A stretch of DNA of 64,000 nucleotides from Pseudoalteromonas luteoviolacea (GCF_001750165.1 NZ_CP015411.1:2942001-3006000), one strand, 5' to 3'. Numbered from the stretch's first letter, positions 26,923 to 36,629 are shown. Notes: generated by a model not told the origin, from the sequence alone. A program made the numbers and translations.

Positions 26923-28038
26923 ATGTTTGAGTCATTTAATCCAACACCACGTATACTTATGGGCCCGGGCCCATCCAATGTATCACCGAGAGTTTTAGGC
27001 GCACTATCAAGACCAACCATTGGCCACCTAGACCCACAGTTCATTGGTTTAATGGACGAAATCAAACAACTCCTCCAATATGCATTCAACACGCAAAACC
27101 CTTTTACAATTGCGCTCTCAGCGCCAGGCTCTGCCGGTATGGAAGCGTGTATTGTTAACTTAATTGAACCAGGCGATAAAGTTATTGTCTGTATCAATGG
27201 AGTATTTGGCGGCCGCCTAAAAGAAAACATTGAACGAGTCGGTGCCAAAGCCATTGTAGTAGAGGACAAATGGGGACACCCGGTCTCAATTGAAAAAGTC
27301 AGTGATGCGTTTAAAGCTAACCCTGAAGCAAAAGCCCTAGCATTTGTGCATGCAGAAACCTCAACAGGCGCGTGTAGTGATGCAAAAAGCTTGTGCCAAA
27401 TTGCAAAACAATATAACGCGCTGAGCATTGTTGATGCTGTTACCTCTCTTGGCGGCAGCGAGCTTAGAGTCGATGAGTGGGGTATTGATGCAATCTATTC
27501 AGGCTCTCAAAAATGCCTATCATGCGTACCGGGAATTTCTCCTGTCAGCTTCAGTGAAAAGGCTGTCGAAGTGCTAAAATCTCGTCAAAGCAAGGTACAA
27601 AGCTGGTTTTTAGACCAATCATTAGTCATGGACTATTGGTCTGGTGAGGGTAAGCGCAGCTATCACCACACCGCACCTATCAATTCACTGTATGCTTTGC
27701 ATGAATCGTTACTTATGCTCCAACAAGAAGGGCTTGAAAATGCATGGCAACGCCATCAGAAACTACATGAAACACTGCGCGATGGTCTAGAAAGCCTTGG
27801 TATTACCTTCTTGGTTGATGAAGCGCATCGCCTACCTCAGCTCAACTCTGTTTTGATCCCAGAGGGCATTGATGATGTGGCGGTTAGATCAATGCTATTG
27901 AACAAATATAACCTTGAAATCGGCGCAGGGCTTGGACAACTCGCTGGAAAAACATGGCGTATTGGCCTGATGGGCAGTACCGCAAATGAACAAAATATCG
28001 CGCTGCTACTGGCCGCACTTCGAGATGCACTTAAGTAA
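26923..28038 (+). CDS. Class V aminotransferase, alanine-glyoxylate/serine-pyruvate type
   Basis: 371 residues. The N-terminus ILMGPGPSNVSPRVL is diagnostic of the alanine-glyoxylate aminotransferase group. The PLP lysine is in YSGSQKCLSCVPGIS, the PLP-contacting Asp in SIVDAVTSLGG, and the C-terminal Arg in TWRIGLMGSTA binds the substrate carboxylate. It would move amino groups between alanine, serine or a related donor and glyoxylate or another 2-oxoacid; exact substrates cannot be assigned. Monocistronic. Confidence 0.9.
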   Translation: MFESFNPTPRILMGPGPSNVSPRVLGALSRPTIGHLDPQFIGLMDEIKQLLQYAFNTQNPFTIALSAPGSAGMEACIVNLIEPGDKVIVCINGVFGGRLKENIERVGAKAIVVEDKWGHPVSIEKVSDAFKANPEAKALAFVHAETSTGACSDAKSLCQIAKQYNALSIVDAVTSLGGSELRVDEWGIDAIYSGSQKCLSCVPGISPVSFSEKAVEVLKSRQSKVQSWFLDQSLVMDYWSGEGKRSYHHTAPINSLYALHESLLMLQQEGLENAWQRHQKLHETLRDGLESLGITFLVDEAHRLPQLNSVLIPEGIDDVAVRSMLLNKYNLEIGAGLGQLAGKTWRIGLMGSTANEQNIALLLAALRDALK

Positions 28039-28048
28039 AAGCATGAAT

Positions 28049-28079
28049 GTATTCAGGGTGAAATATTCACTCTGAATAC
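28049..28079. terminator. Hairpin between convergent genes
   Basis: GTATTCAG and CTGAATAC, with further pairing of GTGAA and TTCAC inside, give a long stem between the aminotransferase and the convergent cytochrome gene. T runs are weak, so efficiency is uncertain. Confidence 0.6.
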
Positions 28080-28091
28080 TCCCCTCTAAAA

Positions 28092-28598
28092 TTACTTACG
28101 CGCATATAACACGCCAATAAAGTGCAATCCAATTAACCACCATAATGTGTCAATGAGTATCAAATGCACATCTAGCATCTTTGCATAAAACCGCCCGTTG
28201 CTACTTGCAACATCAGACAACTGCACGCCAAATAAGTGAATATCCACTTCTGCGTTTACTGCCATACCCAATCCGGTGATCACAAGCCCCATAAGTATAA
28301 GATAAAAGCACAGATGAACGGTTTTAACGAGCTTTTTGTGCAGCTCATTTTGCATCAGTTGACGAGGCAGCCTATTGGCGAATAGCTTTTCCCAGCCAAA
28401 CCTTGCTAGTACTAAACTAAATAAGCCAAGCGCCATTAATGCATGAGTCTCAATAGCATCTTGGCGATGCAAGTCCTGACCTTTAATGCGGTAGTCTATA
28501 TTATGGATCTGCGCGCCCATGTTCATTAAAATAAACAAGATTAAAAAGGCAGCAAACCAATGGAGAGAGCGGTCAACTAGATAATGTTTATTACCCAT
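28092..28598 (-). CDS. Cytochrome b561-family membrane protein
   Basis: 168 residues with four hydrophobic helices. Histidines placed for two b hemes are seen in DRSLHWFAAFLIL, IETHALMALG, KTVHLCFYLIL and LHFIGVLY, the pattern of CybB-like di-heme proteins. It probably moves electrons between the quinone pool and a periplasmic acceptor; no partner gene is adjacent. Confidence 0.85.
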   Translation of the reverse strand: MGNKHYLVDRSLHWFAAFLILFILMNMGAQIHNIDYRIKGQDLHRQDAIETHALMALGLFSLVLARFGWEKLFANRLPRQLMQNELHKKLVKTVHLCFYLILMGLVITGLGMAVNAEVDIHLFGVQLSDVASSNGRFYAKMLDVHLILIDTLWWLIGLHFIGVLYARK

Positions 28599-28725
28599 AG
28601 AATATTCCTTTATTTCTTTCGCTAGGTAATCTTTATATTAGCGTCAACAAACAAAGTTTCAATATTTTCTGAAAATTTAAAAGAGGGCTCATTTCGAACC
28701 ACTCTGGTTGATTGCTAACTATGCG

Positions 28726-29370
28726 TTACGGTGCAACACTGCAGTCTGTTAATTTGACCCAAGCTTGTGCATCTTGTTCTGGCGAGTCTTGCGTCCACCA
28801 ACTCGCTTTATAAATTGCGCCCTTGAACGTCACTTGATTATCTCGTACATACGTACTGCCAGCTTGCCATTGCGGTGAGCGACAAAGCGGTGAAAGTGGC
28901 CCAAAAAAGCCAGTGATAGAGTCCAACTTTAAATTTGAAGCTGTACCATAATCTACCCCTTCGGCAACTGTCACCGCACCACCCAAAGCAGATATGTGCC
29001 AATTGAACCTTATGTTTGTACTTTCGACACTGCCATGTATTTCAACATTTGACACCAAAGTTGCATCAAAAGGCCAGAGTCCGAAGTCACGCATTTGCCC
29101 TTGAAATCCGCTGATCCAATTACTGACGTTTTGTGCATCATTAACCAAAAAACCGGCTGTTGTTGGGTCTTGATAGCGAAAACCTGGATTAGTCGCGCGC
29201 TCCAAATGACTCACTCGCTCACCTTCTTCAAGAATATTCCAGGCACTCATATACGTTAAAACATTCTGTTTTACCTGCTCTACCTGTGCTGCTGTTAAAG
29301 GTTCTGCACTCGCATTAAAGCTTAAAAACCCTGAACCTAATAAAACTAAACCTGCTTGAATAGATTTCAT
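28726..29370 (-). CDS. Secreted NTF2-like (SnoaL-type) protein with C-terminal chitin-binding module
   Basis: 214 residues. A signal peptide ends at SFNASA. The middle (about 25-155) is an NTF2/SnoaL-like fold (VLTYMSAWNILEEGERVSHL, RYQDPTTAGFLV). The C-terminal 50 residues form a CBM5/12 (ChtBD3) module: WQAGSTYVRDNQVTFKGAIY, then KASWWTQDSP and a final Cys. The same module ends the metalloprotease at 39075. It should be secreted and bind chitin or a similar glycan; catalytic function of the NTF2 part is unknown. An AraC regulator is divergent. Confidence 0.8.
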   Translation of the reverse strand: MKSIQAGLVLLGSGFLSFNASAEPLTAAQVEQVKQNVLTYMSAWNILEEGERVSHLERATNPGFRYQDPTTAGFLVNDAQNVSNWISGFQGQMRDFGLWPFDATLVSNVEIHGSVESTNIRFNWHISALGGAVTVAEGVDYGTASNLKLDSITGFFGPLSPLCRSPQWQAGSTYVRDNQVTFKGAIYKASWWTQDSPEQDAQAWVKLTDCSVAP

Positions 29371-29558
29371 GATGACTCCTAGTCGTTGTATTTATCACCT
29401 TTTTAGTTTTAAAGCGCTGCAATCAAAATTATTCCATCTTGATAAAATAGGAGTTTTTTGAATTAATAACGTGATGTATCAAGTAATTATATCTGTCAAT
29501 TTAGCTAAACTGACAATGTAAATCGTGTATGACCACTCTCACTAAGGATAAGTCGATT

Positions 29559-30578
29559 ATGTGGCTTGAACTACAACAAGAGTTTTATCTCGTATCGTGT
29601 TTATTAACATTGTTTTGTGTAGGCAAGATGCAGAAGTACGAGCGCAGCTTTAATACCCGCTTACCATTTTTGACCCTCGCGAATTGCGTTTTGTTGCTGA
29701 TACCATTTACCAGTTATCTTCAAATTAAGTTTAATATTCATGCGCCTTTACTTTCCCAGATAGCCAACAACTGCATTGTGTTATTTTGTGGCCTTACATA
29801 TTTATTCTATCGATATGACGTCACACCAAAACTCAAAACAGTATTGCTACATTGCACACCTTTTATTGCTTTTCTCATTGTAAAACTCGCCAACTTTCAT
29901 ACCCAAGCTGCACTCATGTATGTTATCTATTTTGGCTTGATGTTCAGCTACGTTACAGCGATATGGCATAGCCACAGGGCAGCAAAAGTGGCAACACTAA
30001 AGAGCAGTCAATTATTACTGGGCTGGGTAGTATGTGTTATTACACTCAACGGGGGGGTTGCCATCGCATTTTTAAGCAATTCACCACTGACTTACCCACT
30101 ATGGTTGATTTTGAATATCAGTGTTTGTATTTATTTACTGGCTTGCTCTTTCACCTCTGTCTATCGTATTAAACAAGCTCACCTAGCGGATTCAGTTGAT
30201 CGGCCAATATCCGAAAAGCAACTACAACTAAGCCCATCGATTGCGCAAAGTTGTATTGATGAGCTCAAACAGTTACTTGAAAAAAAACAAGTATTCTTAG
30301 ACAACCAATTAACACTTGCGCAACTGGCACAGCAGCTTGGACTGACTCAACATCAAACCTCAGAACTGTTAAATGAGCATATGAACAAAAGTTTTTATAC
30401 ATTGCTCAATGAGCACAGAATCCATTTCGCTTGTGAGCTACTCAAACAGAGCACTACAAGGGATAACATCACTCAAATCGCACTGGATAGTGGTTTTAAC
30501 AACAAAAGTTCTTTTTATATGGAGTTTAAAAAGCAATTAGGCACCACTCCAAGTAAGTGGCGTGCTCAATATGCGTAA
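29559..30578 (+). CDS. Membrane-bound AraC-family regulator
   Basis: About 339 residues. ATG 29559 follows AAGGA; an earlier ATG at 29529 lacks such a site. Seven hydrophobic segments fill the first 205 residues, then the AraC helix-turn-helix pair follows (LAQQLGLTQHQTSELLNE and QIALDSGFNNKSSFYMEF, ending GTTPSKWR). This type senses a signal in the membrane. It is divergent from the secreted NTF2/CBM gene, a possible target. Confidence 0.85.
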   Translation: MWLELQQEFYLVSCLLTLFCVGKMQKYERSFNTRLPFLTLANCVLLLIPFTSYLQIKFNIHAPLLSQIANNCIVLFCGLTYLFYRYDVTPKLKTVLLHCTPFIAFLIVKLANFHTQAALMYVIYFGLMFSYVTAIWHSHRAAKVATLKSSQLLLGWVVCVITLNGGVAIAFLSNSPLTYPLWLILNISVCIYLLACSFTSVYRIKQAHLADSVDRPISEKQLQLSPSIAQSCIDELKQLLEKKQVFLDNQLTLAQLAQQLGLTQHQTSELLNEHMNKSFYTLLNEHRIHFACELLKQSTTRDNITQIALDSGFNNKSSFYMEFKKQLGTTPSKWRAQYA

Positions 30579-30723
30579 ACTGTTGAGATAGGGTTATCGA
30601 TTTCACCGCCGCCCGAGACAAATAACACTCTGTGCAACCATTTAATAAAGTGTGTGTTCATTCGTATCAGATAAGGTTTTGTTTAGTAAGACTAATAATG
30701 CCCCAATGAACAGATAATAAAGA

Positions 30724-31152
30724 ATGAAAAAGTACTTTGTATACGCCTTAGCCGTTTCATTATTGAGCGCCGGCCTATTCGCAACAATGGTGAACCTCAT
30801 TCGTTGTACATCTAACCCACTAATCGAAAAAGTTGAGTTAGATATCTTATTACTTCGAACCGCCGTTATCGCGTATGACAAACTCTTGAATAAAGATATT
30901 AGCCAACTCCAAAACTTCTATGAACTTTCTCAAACTTCCCCTAATTTACTGAAAGATATGCCACTTGATCCATGGGATAAACCATACGGCTTTGAATATT
31001 TAGGTGGTGAATCGAAAGCTTTTATCATTTGGAGTAAGGGATCAATTTACTTAGAGGAAGGCTTGATTATGTATTTATTCAAAAAAGAAGGTAATACCTA
31101 CCAGCAATCACTACTTACAATGCAAAGTGATGAATTGGAGAATCACCATTGA
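30724..31152 (+). CDS. GspG-like protein (type II secretion pseudopilin C-terminal fold)
   Basis: 142 residues. One N-terminal hydrophobic helix (about 3-25) is followed by an alpha/beta part with MPLDPWDKPYGFEYLGG, the loop typical of GspG major pseudopilins, and AFIIWSKGS. The prepilin cleavage site (G followed by FTLxE) is absent, so it is not a normal pseudopilin and may be a stand-alone anchored relative. Its stop overlaps the start of a decayed paralogue. Confidence 0.65.
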   Translation: MKKYFVYALAVSLLSAGLFATMVNLIRCTSNPLIEKVELDILLLRTAVIAYDKLLNKDISQLQNFYELSQTSPNLLKDMPLDPWDKPYGFEYLGGESKAFIIWSKGSIYLEEGLIMYLFKKEGNTYQQSLLTMQSDELENHH

Positions 31153-31546
31153 GCAAACCCGTTACCGCATTTTTGGTATTGATTGCTATATTACTGGCAG
31201 TATCAATATATCAACCAACAATACATTGACCTCCAATATCTCCTGAAAATATGTATAAGCTGGATATCCAACAACTAGGCACTGCAGTTGCCTTACATAA
31301 CATCCTTTTAAAACAGAATAGTAGCCAAAACAAAGAACTAATCACTCATACGCAAATAAACCCTATAAATTTAGCTTTTTAAGAGGGCAAGCTTAGGCCT
31401 TTATCATTTGAAGTACAGGTTATTTAGACTCAAAAAAAGGCTTGTTAATGTTCGCCTTTACAAAGGTGAATAGCGACTATAAGGCGGCTAGATTACTAAT
31501 CGCCGAACAACCTACACAGCCAAATGTTTTAGGGGATAAACACTAA
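31149..31546 (+). pseudogene. Decayed tandem copy of the GspG-like gene
   Basis: Translation shows the same layout as the preceding gene: an anchor helix (AFLVLIAILLAVSIYQP), then YKLDIQQLGTAVALHN, matching VELDILLLRTAVIAYDK of the intact copy. In a second frame AFII, stop, STGYLDSKKGLLM matches AFIIWSKGSIYLEEGLIM. Disabling changes seen: TGA at 31227, TAA at 31380, TAG at 31394, TGA at 31409 where the intact copy has Trp, loss of the DPWDKPYG region, and a frameshift. It is a pseudogene formed after tandem duplication. Confidence 0.8.
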
Positions 31547-31551
31547 AAGTT

Positions 31552-31905
31552 TCAGCTTCTAGCAGACTCTGTTGCCGCGCACACATATGCCCAAGCTTGC
31601 TGACCTGATTGAAACTGCCCTGCAATCCTAACGTATTCATCCACCTCATATTCGTCTGCTTGGGCAAGCTCCTCAGGGGTGATTTCAAATACCGTGCCTT
31701 CAACAATATCTGACTCGCTACCCGTGTATTTCAAAATCGGATGTATGTCTTTACCACTGGTTTTAATCACCTCAGCATCGGTAATTTTAACCTCGGATAG
31801 CACATAGCCAACAAGCTGGTCTTTTTCACCTTTTAGTTTGCGACCAAACGTTTCAATTTGAACATGCTCTAACTGCAATGTGCCATATGAAAACAGCTTT
31901 TCCAT
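31552..31905 (-). CDS. Gamma-glutamylcyclotransferase-like (AIG2/GGACT) protein
   Basis: About 117 residues from the ATG at 31905, which has GGGAGAG upstream; the longer form adds 20 poor residues. The N-terminal signature is MEKLFSYGTLQL (YGTL motif), and the catalytic Glu lies in the DEYEVDEYVRIAGQF region. These proteins release 5-oxoproline from gamma-glutamyl amines or peptides. Substrate unknown; monocistronic. Confidence 0.85.
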   Translation of the reverse strand: MEKLFSYGTLQLEHVQIETFGRKLKGEKDQLVGYVLSEVKITDAEVIKTSGKDIHPILKYTGSESDIVEGTVFEITPEELAQADEYEVDEYVRIAGQFQSGQQAWAYVCAATESARS

Positions 31906-32107
31906 TTTTAATCTCTCCCACTGAAAAAATAAACGATTAGGCTCCGAATTTATATCGCTGAGCACTAAAGCACAAGCTTCTGATTAGATTAATAAATAAT
32001 TAAATATGGCAGGTATTATAGCGGGCTTTGTTAACATTGCTTTTTTAATCACGCCAACCGTAAAGCATGGATGACGTGATTGTAATTCAACCGGAAATAA
32101 AACGGCC

Positions 32108-33751
32108 TTAAATAATCGTCTTACGGCTTCTAAGTAAACACTTATCGTCTCTACTACATTCTAATTTAGTGTTGATCAACTCTTCGTACTTATCGACAAA
32201 GTAGTCTTTCGTTTCAACGGAGGCATCTTTAAAGCTGATGAACGACCCATACGTATGTGGAATATCATAGCTGCGACACGACTCAATCCAGTCTTGTGCT
32301 CTATTTTCATAAAAACGCGTGGCAATCTCTTGCTCTTTGCTCACTGGTTTACCCTTGTCTGGTTGGTCCCACCATGCTTGATATTGGATGGTAAAAGGTC
32401 GGTCTTGGTAAGGAAATGCACAAGACACCCTTTCGTTCAGCGGCGCTTTCAGTTTATTTGTGTAATACGGCCCACTTATTGCGCCAAGCGTAATATACGC
32501 AGACACGGTTGATTTACTATTTTGGTCAAAAAGCAAAGTCGACTGTAGAGATTTAACTAGCGCTTCTCGCCCTTGCTCATCCCAATCCGATGTAGGCATC
32601 CTTGAAGTAATTTTATGTGGTGCAGGTCCATCTGTTTCAAGCTCTATACCCGTACTGCGATCCCAGCTATCAAAGTTCAGAGCATAATCGCCTGCATTGC
32701 TGGCACTTGAGTGCACTTGCGCATCTGCATTCACTTTTTTATATAGTTCAGACAGTAAATTAGGTGCGTTTAACTGTGACGATTTTCCCCCTGTCAGTCC
32801 AACAATTTTTGCCCATTCTGCCAGCAATGCATCACGCTCCTCGATAGTTCCGCCAAAGTGTCCATTCATTTGCCAATCTAGTACAGCATCTTGACTGATT
32901 TCAGATGCGCAAGCCACCGCTTTGGCATCAACTTTTAAGTTAGTACCAATTAAGTTGTGATTTTTATCGTTTGCAATTAGGTGCTCCCAAGCAGCAATAA
33001 TGGTTGTTGCTTTAATATTTTCCAGAGCAGGTAACGTATCTCTTTTAATCTCAAAACTTTGTGCAATTCCTGGCAGCTCAAATGGTTCGAAGAAAAACTC
33101 TGTGACAATACCGTAGCTAAGTCCTCCACCGCCTCGTAAGGCGCTTAACAGCTGGCTATTATGAGCAGACTGCGTTTTATTGTGGTAAGTCGCGCTTTGG
33201 CCAAGGTATTCAACTGTGCCATCACCAAGTACAATCGTGGCGCCAATCAGTCGCTCACACCCCATGCCATACCTACGAGTCCATGGTCCCCAACCGCCAC
33301 CCATAGTGTAACCAGCGATCGCCACTGTCATACATGTACCATGAGGGATCCCAAGGTTGTGTTTATCAAGCTCCTCTTTTATGTTGACGAATTTTGCACC
33401 TGGCTGGATCCTGACTTGTGATTTATTCTCACTTACGTCAATTTCACCCATGCATGCAAAATCTATCAGCACTTTCCCCGTCGCGACGCACTCACCTTCA
33501 TGGTCGTGGCCACCAGATTTTACAGTTAAATCAATGCCTTCTTTCTGTAAATACGCAATGAGTTCTGAAACCTGCTCAGTATTAGTTACTTGAGCAACAG
33601 CACTTGGGATAAAATCAAACTTGCGGTTAAACACTTTGCGTGATTGATTGTAAGGATTTTTTTCGCTATTAAAGTCGTCGTTTGGATAATATACATTGCT
33701 CTTCCCAACTATTGACTCAATATTCTCTTTTTGACTTTGGGTTAAAAACAT
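32108..33751 (-). CDS. FAD-linked oxidase, berberine-bridge-enzyme type with predicted bicovalent flavin
   Basis: 547 residues. The FAD-binding PCMH domain is clear: LTVKSGGHDHEGECVATGKV contains the His that attaches flavin, and PHGTCMTVAIAGYTMGGGWG contains the Cys for a second link, as in oligosaccharide oxidases. The BBE motif near the C-terminus is weak (SCRSYDIPHTYGSFISF). There is no signal peptide. Such enzymes oxidise sugars or alcohols and make hydrogen peroxide; substrate unknown. No regulator or transporter is adjacent. Confidence 0.82.
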   Translation of the reverse strand: MFLTQSQKENIESIVGKSNVYYPNDDFNSEKNPYNQSRKVFNRKFDFIPSAVAQVTNTEQVSELIAYLQKEGIDLTVKSGGHDHEGECVATGKVLIDFACMGEIDVSENKSQVRIQPGAKFVNIKEELDKHNLGIPHGTCMTVAIAGYTMGGGWGPWTRRYGMGCERLIGATIVLGDGTVEYLGQSATYHNKTQSAHNSQLLSALRGGGGLSYGIVTEFFFEPFELPGIAQSFEIKRDTLPALENIKATTIIAAWEHLIANDKNHNLIGTNLKVDAKAVACASEISQDAVLDWQMNGHFGGTIEERDALLAEWAKIVGLTGGKSSQLNAPNLLSELYKKVNADAQVHSSASNAGDYALNFDSWDRSTGIELETDGPAPHKITSRMPTSDWDEQGREALVKSLQSTLLFDQNSKSTVSAYITLGAISGPYYTNKLKAPLNERVSCAFPYQDRPFTIQYQAWWDQPDKGKPVSKEQEIATRFYENRAQDWIESCRSYDIPHTYGSFISFKDASVETKDYFVDKYEELINTKLECSRDDKCLLRSRKTII

Positions 33752-34007
33752 TGCGATGCTTCCTTTTGTTCAGGCTAATACAATGTCTTTATTGTGGGTC
33801 GAGGTATAAAATAAAACTATTACAGATTGTTACAGCTACTTGGTATCTCTCGGAACTAAAATACACGTATACCCTTTCCTATATCAGACAAGTGTACTCG
33901 GTATAAGGCTGGAGCATCGTTCAGAACCACACACTTTTTTATAAGCCCCCTAAGTAAAGCTAACTGTATGCAATTGCATATCAATTCAATAATCTATTCC
34001 AATTCTT

Positions 34008-35771
34008 TTAGCTGTTTTTCTCATCATTGAGCTTTAACCTAAATGACACTAATAAAGCCAAACCAGGGTGCCTCCTTTGTACTTGAACCTCACCTTGCTG
34101 CGACAACATCAGCTCTCGGACAAGTGCTAATCCAATCCCCGTTCCTTTGGTATTTCGAGTAAGCTCACTACTCCCTCGATAAAAGAGCTCAAATATTTTA
34201 TCCTCTTGCTCCTTGCTGATACCGTTGCCATAATCTCGGATCTCCAATTGGACCATTCTTTGGTTTGTTGGGTGCTGTTGAAAAATAAAATCAATTTTCT
34301 TTCGTGTCGGATCATCTATATTTGCTGATTTAAAAAACTTAATGGCATTGTCCGTTATATTTATCACCACCTGCGTAAAAGCGTCTGATTCTATAAATGC
34401 CAAAACAGACTCAGGTTTTGAAAACGCCAAGCGATGAACCTGTTCAAAGCCATGCTTGTCAGTCAATGACGAAATTTTAGAATGAATGATGTTTTGCAAC
34501 ACCGTCAACGGAATATATTCAGGATCAACCCTTTGCTGCTGACGCTCGAAAGCAGACAACTGCAAAATATTATCAATGAGTCGTGCCAACCTATCACTTT
34601 CATCACAGATAAAGTCGTAATATTCCCCTTGATGTTCTGGCGTAGTTATCATGCCAGATTTAAGCATCTCAGAGTACATTTTGATAGAAGTAAGCGGTGT
34701 TTTAAGCTCATGACTAACTGATGAGATAAAGTTATTCTTCTCTTCTGAAAGCGCCAACTGCTTAACACTAAAACGATAAAAACCATAGCAAGCCGATACA
34801 ATGGCGATTAATAAAATACCGTTAAAGATTAAGCTAAATATGGTTGTACCAGCAAGTGGCATAAGTTGTGAGCTCACCGATATTGCATAATTTTTGTATG
34901 GCCAGTGCAGTCGAGCCTCAAAGATTGGTTGCTGCCTAAACAAATTATCAAGTATCTCAGGCTGTGTAACGGTAGGTACTCTCTCTACAGGCGAATATAT
35001 AAAGTATGCATTGGGAACCATGTCATCCACAGCCTTCAACGTAACTGCAATGGGCATGTCAAAACGTCTATTCTCGAGGATATCTATCACTTGCTGGTGT
35101 AAATACGGGGCTCTTTTTATGACATACCCTTGTAACACCGGCTGATCCAAAACAGCAACAACACGATAAAAGATAATATATTCAGGCAAGTCAAAATTCA
35201 CATCAAACTGACTTCCGTTAAGCTCTAGCCCAGTTCTCAGCATTGCTTTAATCGATTTAGATTGAAATACAGTGTGATAAACAGTTACCGCCATTTCACG
35301 ACGAGTGATCGCCTCTAAGGTTTGTATTTCATTGGAAGTGTCAGCCAGCTCATCAACTGTAATTGCATCTGGCCAAATTGGAGAATTAAAATTGCCCTTG
35401 TGATCAATTTGAAAATACCCCACAAGTCCAGTGATATTTTGTGACCCATCAAGCTGCGCTAGAGGTGAAAGCACTTTTTGCGTTTGCTTAGTAACTGGGT
35501 TATGAATATAGCGATAATAGTTAAATGCATCCACTGGAATTTGATTACTAACACTGGTCATCCGAAACAGCTTTCTATTAATAACCCTGACTAAATTACT
35601 GGCTTCTTTTTGATACTCAGATAAGCGTTTTTTTTCCGATTGCTGATAACTAATAAAAAACAGCAATGAAAGTGGAATTAATAACACAAATAGAAGTAAA
35701 ACCGCCGAGATACGAAGACGTTTTAAGCGCTCAGAGTAATTGAGTAAGCGCTTATTTTTTATGAAAGTCAT
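34008..35771 (-). CDS. Sensor histidine kinase
   Basis: 587 residues. Two membrane helices (about 20-45 and 312-335) enclose a periplasmic sensor region of about 265 residues with no family I recognise. The HisKA motif is SVSHELKTPLTSIK with the phosphorylated His at 354; the ATP-binding domain shows NITDNAIKF, RDYGNGIS and GTGIGLALVRELM. It is the second gene of a pair with the OmpR-type regulator, 9 bp apart. Confidence 0.93.
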   Translation of the reverse strand: MTFIKNKRLLNYSERLKRLRISAVLLLFVLLIPLSLLFFISYQQSEKKRLSEYQKEASNLVRVINRKLFRMTSVSNQIPVDAFNYYRYIHNPVTKQTQKVLSPLAQLDGSQNITGLVGYFQIDHKGNFNSPIWPDAITVDELADTSNEIQTLEAITRREMAVTVYHTVFQSKSIKAMLRTGLELNGSQFDVNFDLPEYIIFYRVVAVLDQPVLQGYVIKRAPYLHQQVIDILENRRFDMPIAVTLKAVDDMVPNAYFIYSPVERVPTVTQPEILDNLFRQQPIFEARLHWPYKNYAISVSSQLMPLAGTTIFSLIFNGILLIAIVSACYGFYRFSVKQLALSEEKNNFISSVSHELKTPLTSIKMYSEMLKSGMITTPEHQGEYYDFICDESDRLARLIDNILQLSAFERQQQRVDPEYIPLTVLQNIIHSKISSLTDKHGFEQVHRLAFSKPESVLAFIESDAFTQVVINITDNAIKFFKSANIDDPTRKKIDFIFQQHPTNQRMVQLEIRDYGNGISKEQEDKIFELFYRGSSELTRNTKGTGIGLALVRELMLSQQGEVQVQRRHPGLALLVSFRLKLNDEKNS

Positions 35772-35780
35772 GTATTATTC

Positions 35781-36476
35781 TTATTGTATGTAGAGCTGAT
35801 ATCCTTCACCTCTGTGGGTGATCAAATGCTTAGGCTTTTTAGGGGCAATTTCAATTTTTTTACGGATTTTCGCAATGTGGATATCTACAGTCCGAGTGTC
35901 AATATCCTTCGTTTCTTTATATCCCCAGACATGTCTTAACAAATCATCACGAGACACTAACCCGCCTTTACGATTTAAATAAGCCAAAATTTCAACTTCT
36001 CGACGCGTGTACTTAATATCTTGTTGATAAGAGCTTCCAGTAAGTGATTGTAAACAAACTGAAACTTGCTCACTAAGCGTGATGATATCGCCTTGTTCTG
36101 TCCACCCTGATCGCCGGACTAATGCACTAACTCTCAGCACCAGCTCTGAAGTTGAAAAAGGCTTTGACACATAATCATCAGCACCAAGTGTGAGCGCATT
36201 AATGATGTCTTCCTCAGCATTTTTCGCCGTTAACATCATAATTGGTTGAGTACGAGAATGAGCACGCAGAGTATTGCAAATATCAAAACCATTTATTGAC
36301 GGCAGCATAACATCGAGCAAAATACAGGTGTAATCACCCGATATCCCCTTTTCTAACCCCTCTTTTCCATCTACGGCACTGTCAACATCATAGCCATGAA
36401 ATACAAATAAATCAGTCAAACCTCTTAATATGCTTGGCTCATCTTCAACGATGAGTAACTTTGGTTTAATACTCAA
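35781..36476 (-). CDS. OmpR-family response regulator
   Basis: About 231 residues. The start is placed at TTG 36476 because AAGGAAG lies four bases upstream and the product then begins LSIKPKLLIVEDEPS, the normal receiver N-terminus; a longer frame from 36590 adds 38 atypical residues. The phosphorylated Asp is in ILLDVMLPSINGF, the Lys in YVSKPFSTSELV, and the winged helix ends with DIHIAKIRKKIE and HRGEGYQLY. It works with the kinase at 34008. Confidence 0.92.
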   Translation of the reverse strand: MSIKPKLLIVEDEPSILRGLTDLFVFHGYDVDSAVDGKEGLEKGISGDYTCILLDVMLPSINGFDICNTLRAHSRTQPIMMLTAKNAEEDIINALTLGADDYVSKPFSTSELVLRVSALVRRSGWTEQGDIITLSEQVSVCLQSLTGSSYQQDIKYTRREVEILAYLNRKGGLVSRDDLLRHVWGYKETKDIDTRTVDIHIAKIRKKIEIAPKKPKHLITHRGEGYQLYIQ

Positions 36477-36592
36477 ACCACTTCCTTTTCTTGATATAAA
36501 TTTAATGCTGATCAAGGGCTTTTTCTCATTTCTTTTTATATAAAACCCAACCACATCTATATAGTCCATCTTCAGTGTACCAATTTTCATAA

Positions 36593-36626
36593 AAGTTTAA
36601 ATGCAAACTTTTGTAAACTTTAAACG
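36593..36626. promoter_or_regulatory. Direct-repeat region upstream of the two-component genes
   Basis: GCAAACTTTT and GTAAACTTTA occur head to tail with a ten-base period at 36603-36622, and AAAGTTTA lies inverted just before. Period-10/11 direct repeats are typical of OmpR-family sites, so autoregulation is possible. Confidence 0.4.
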
Positions 36627-36629
36627 TCT

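Noticed and set aside
31227..31229. In-frame TGA as possible selenocysteine or recoding
   Set aside because: Further stops and a frameshift follow and a functional sibling lies upstream, so decay is the simpler reading; no SECIS-like hairpin is seen after the codon.
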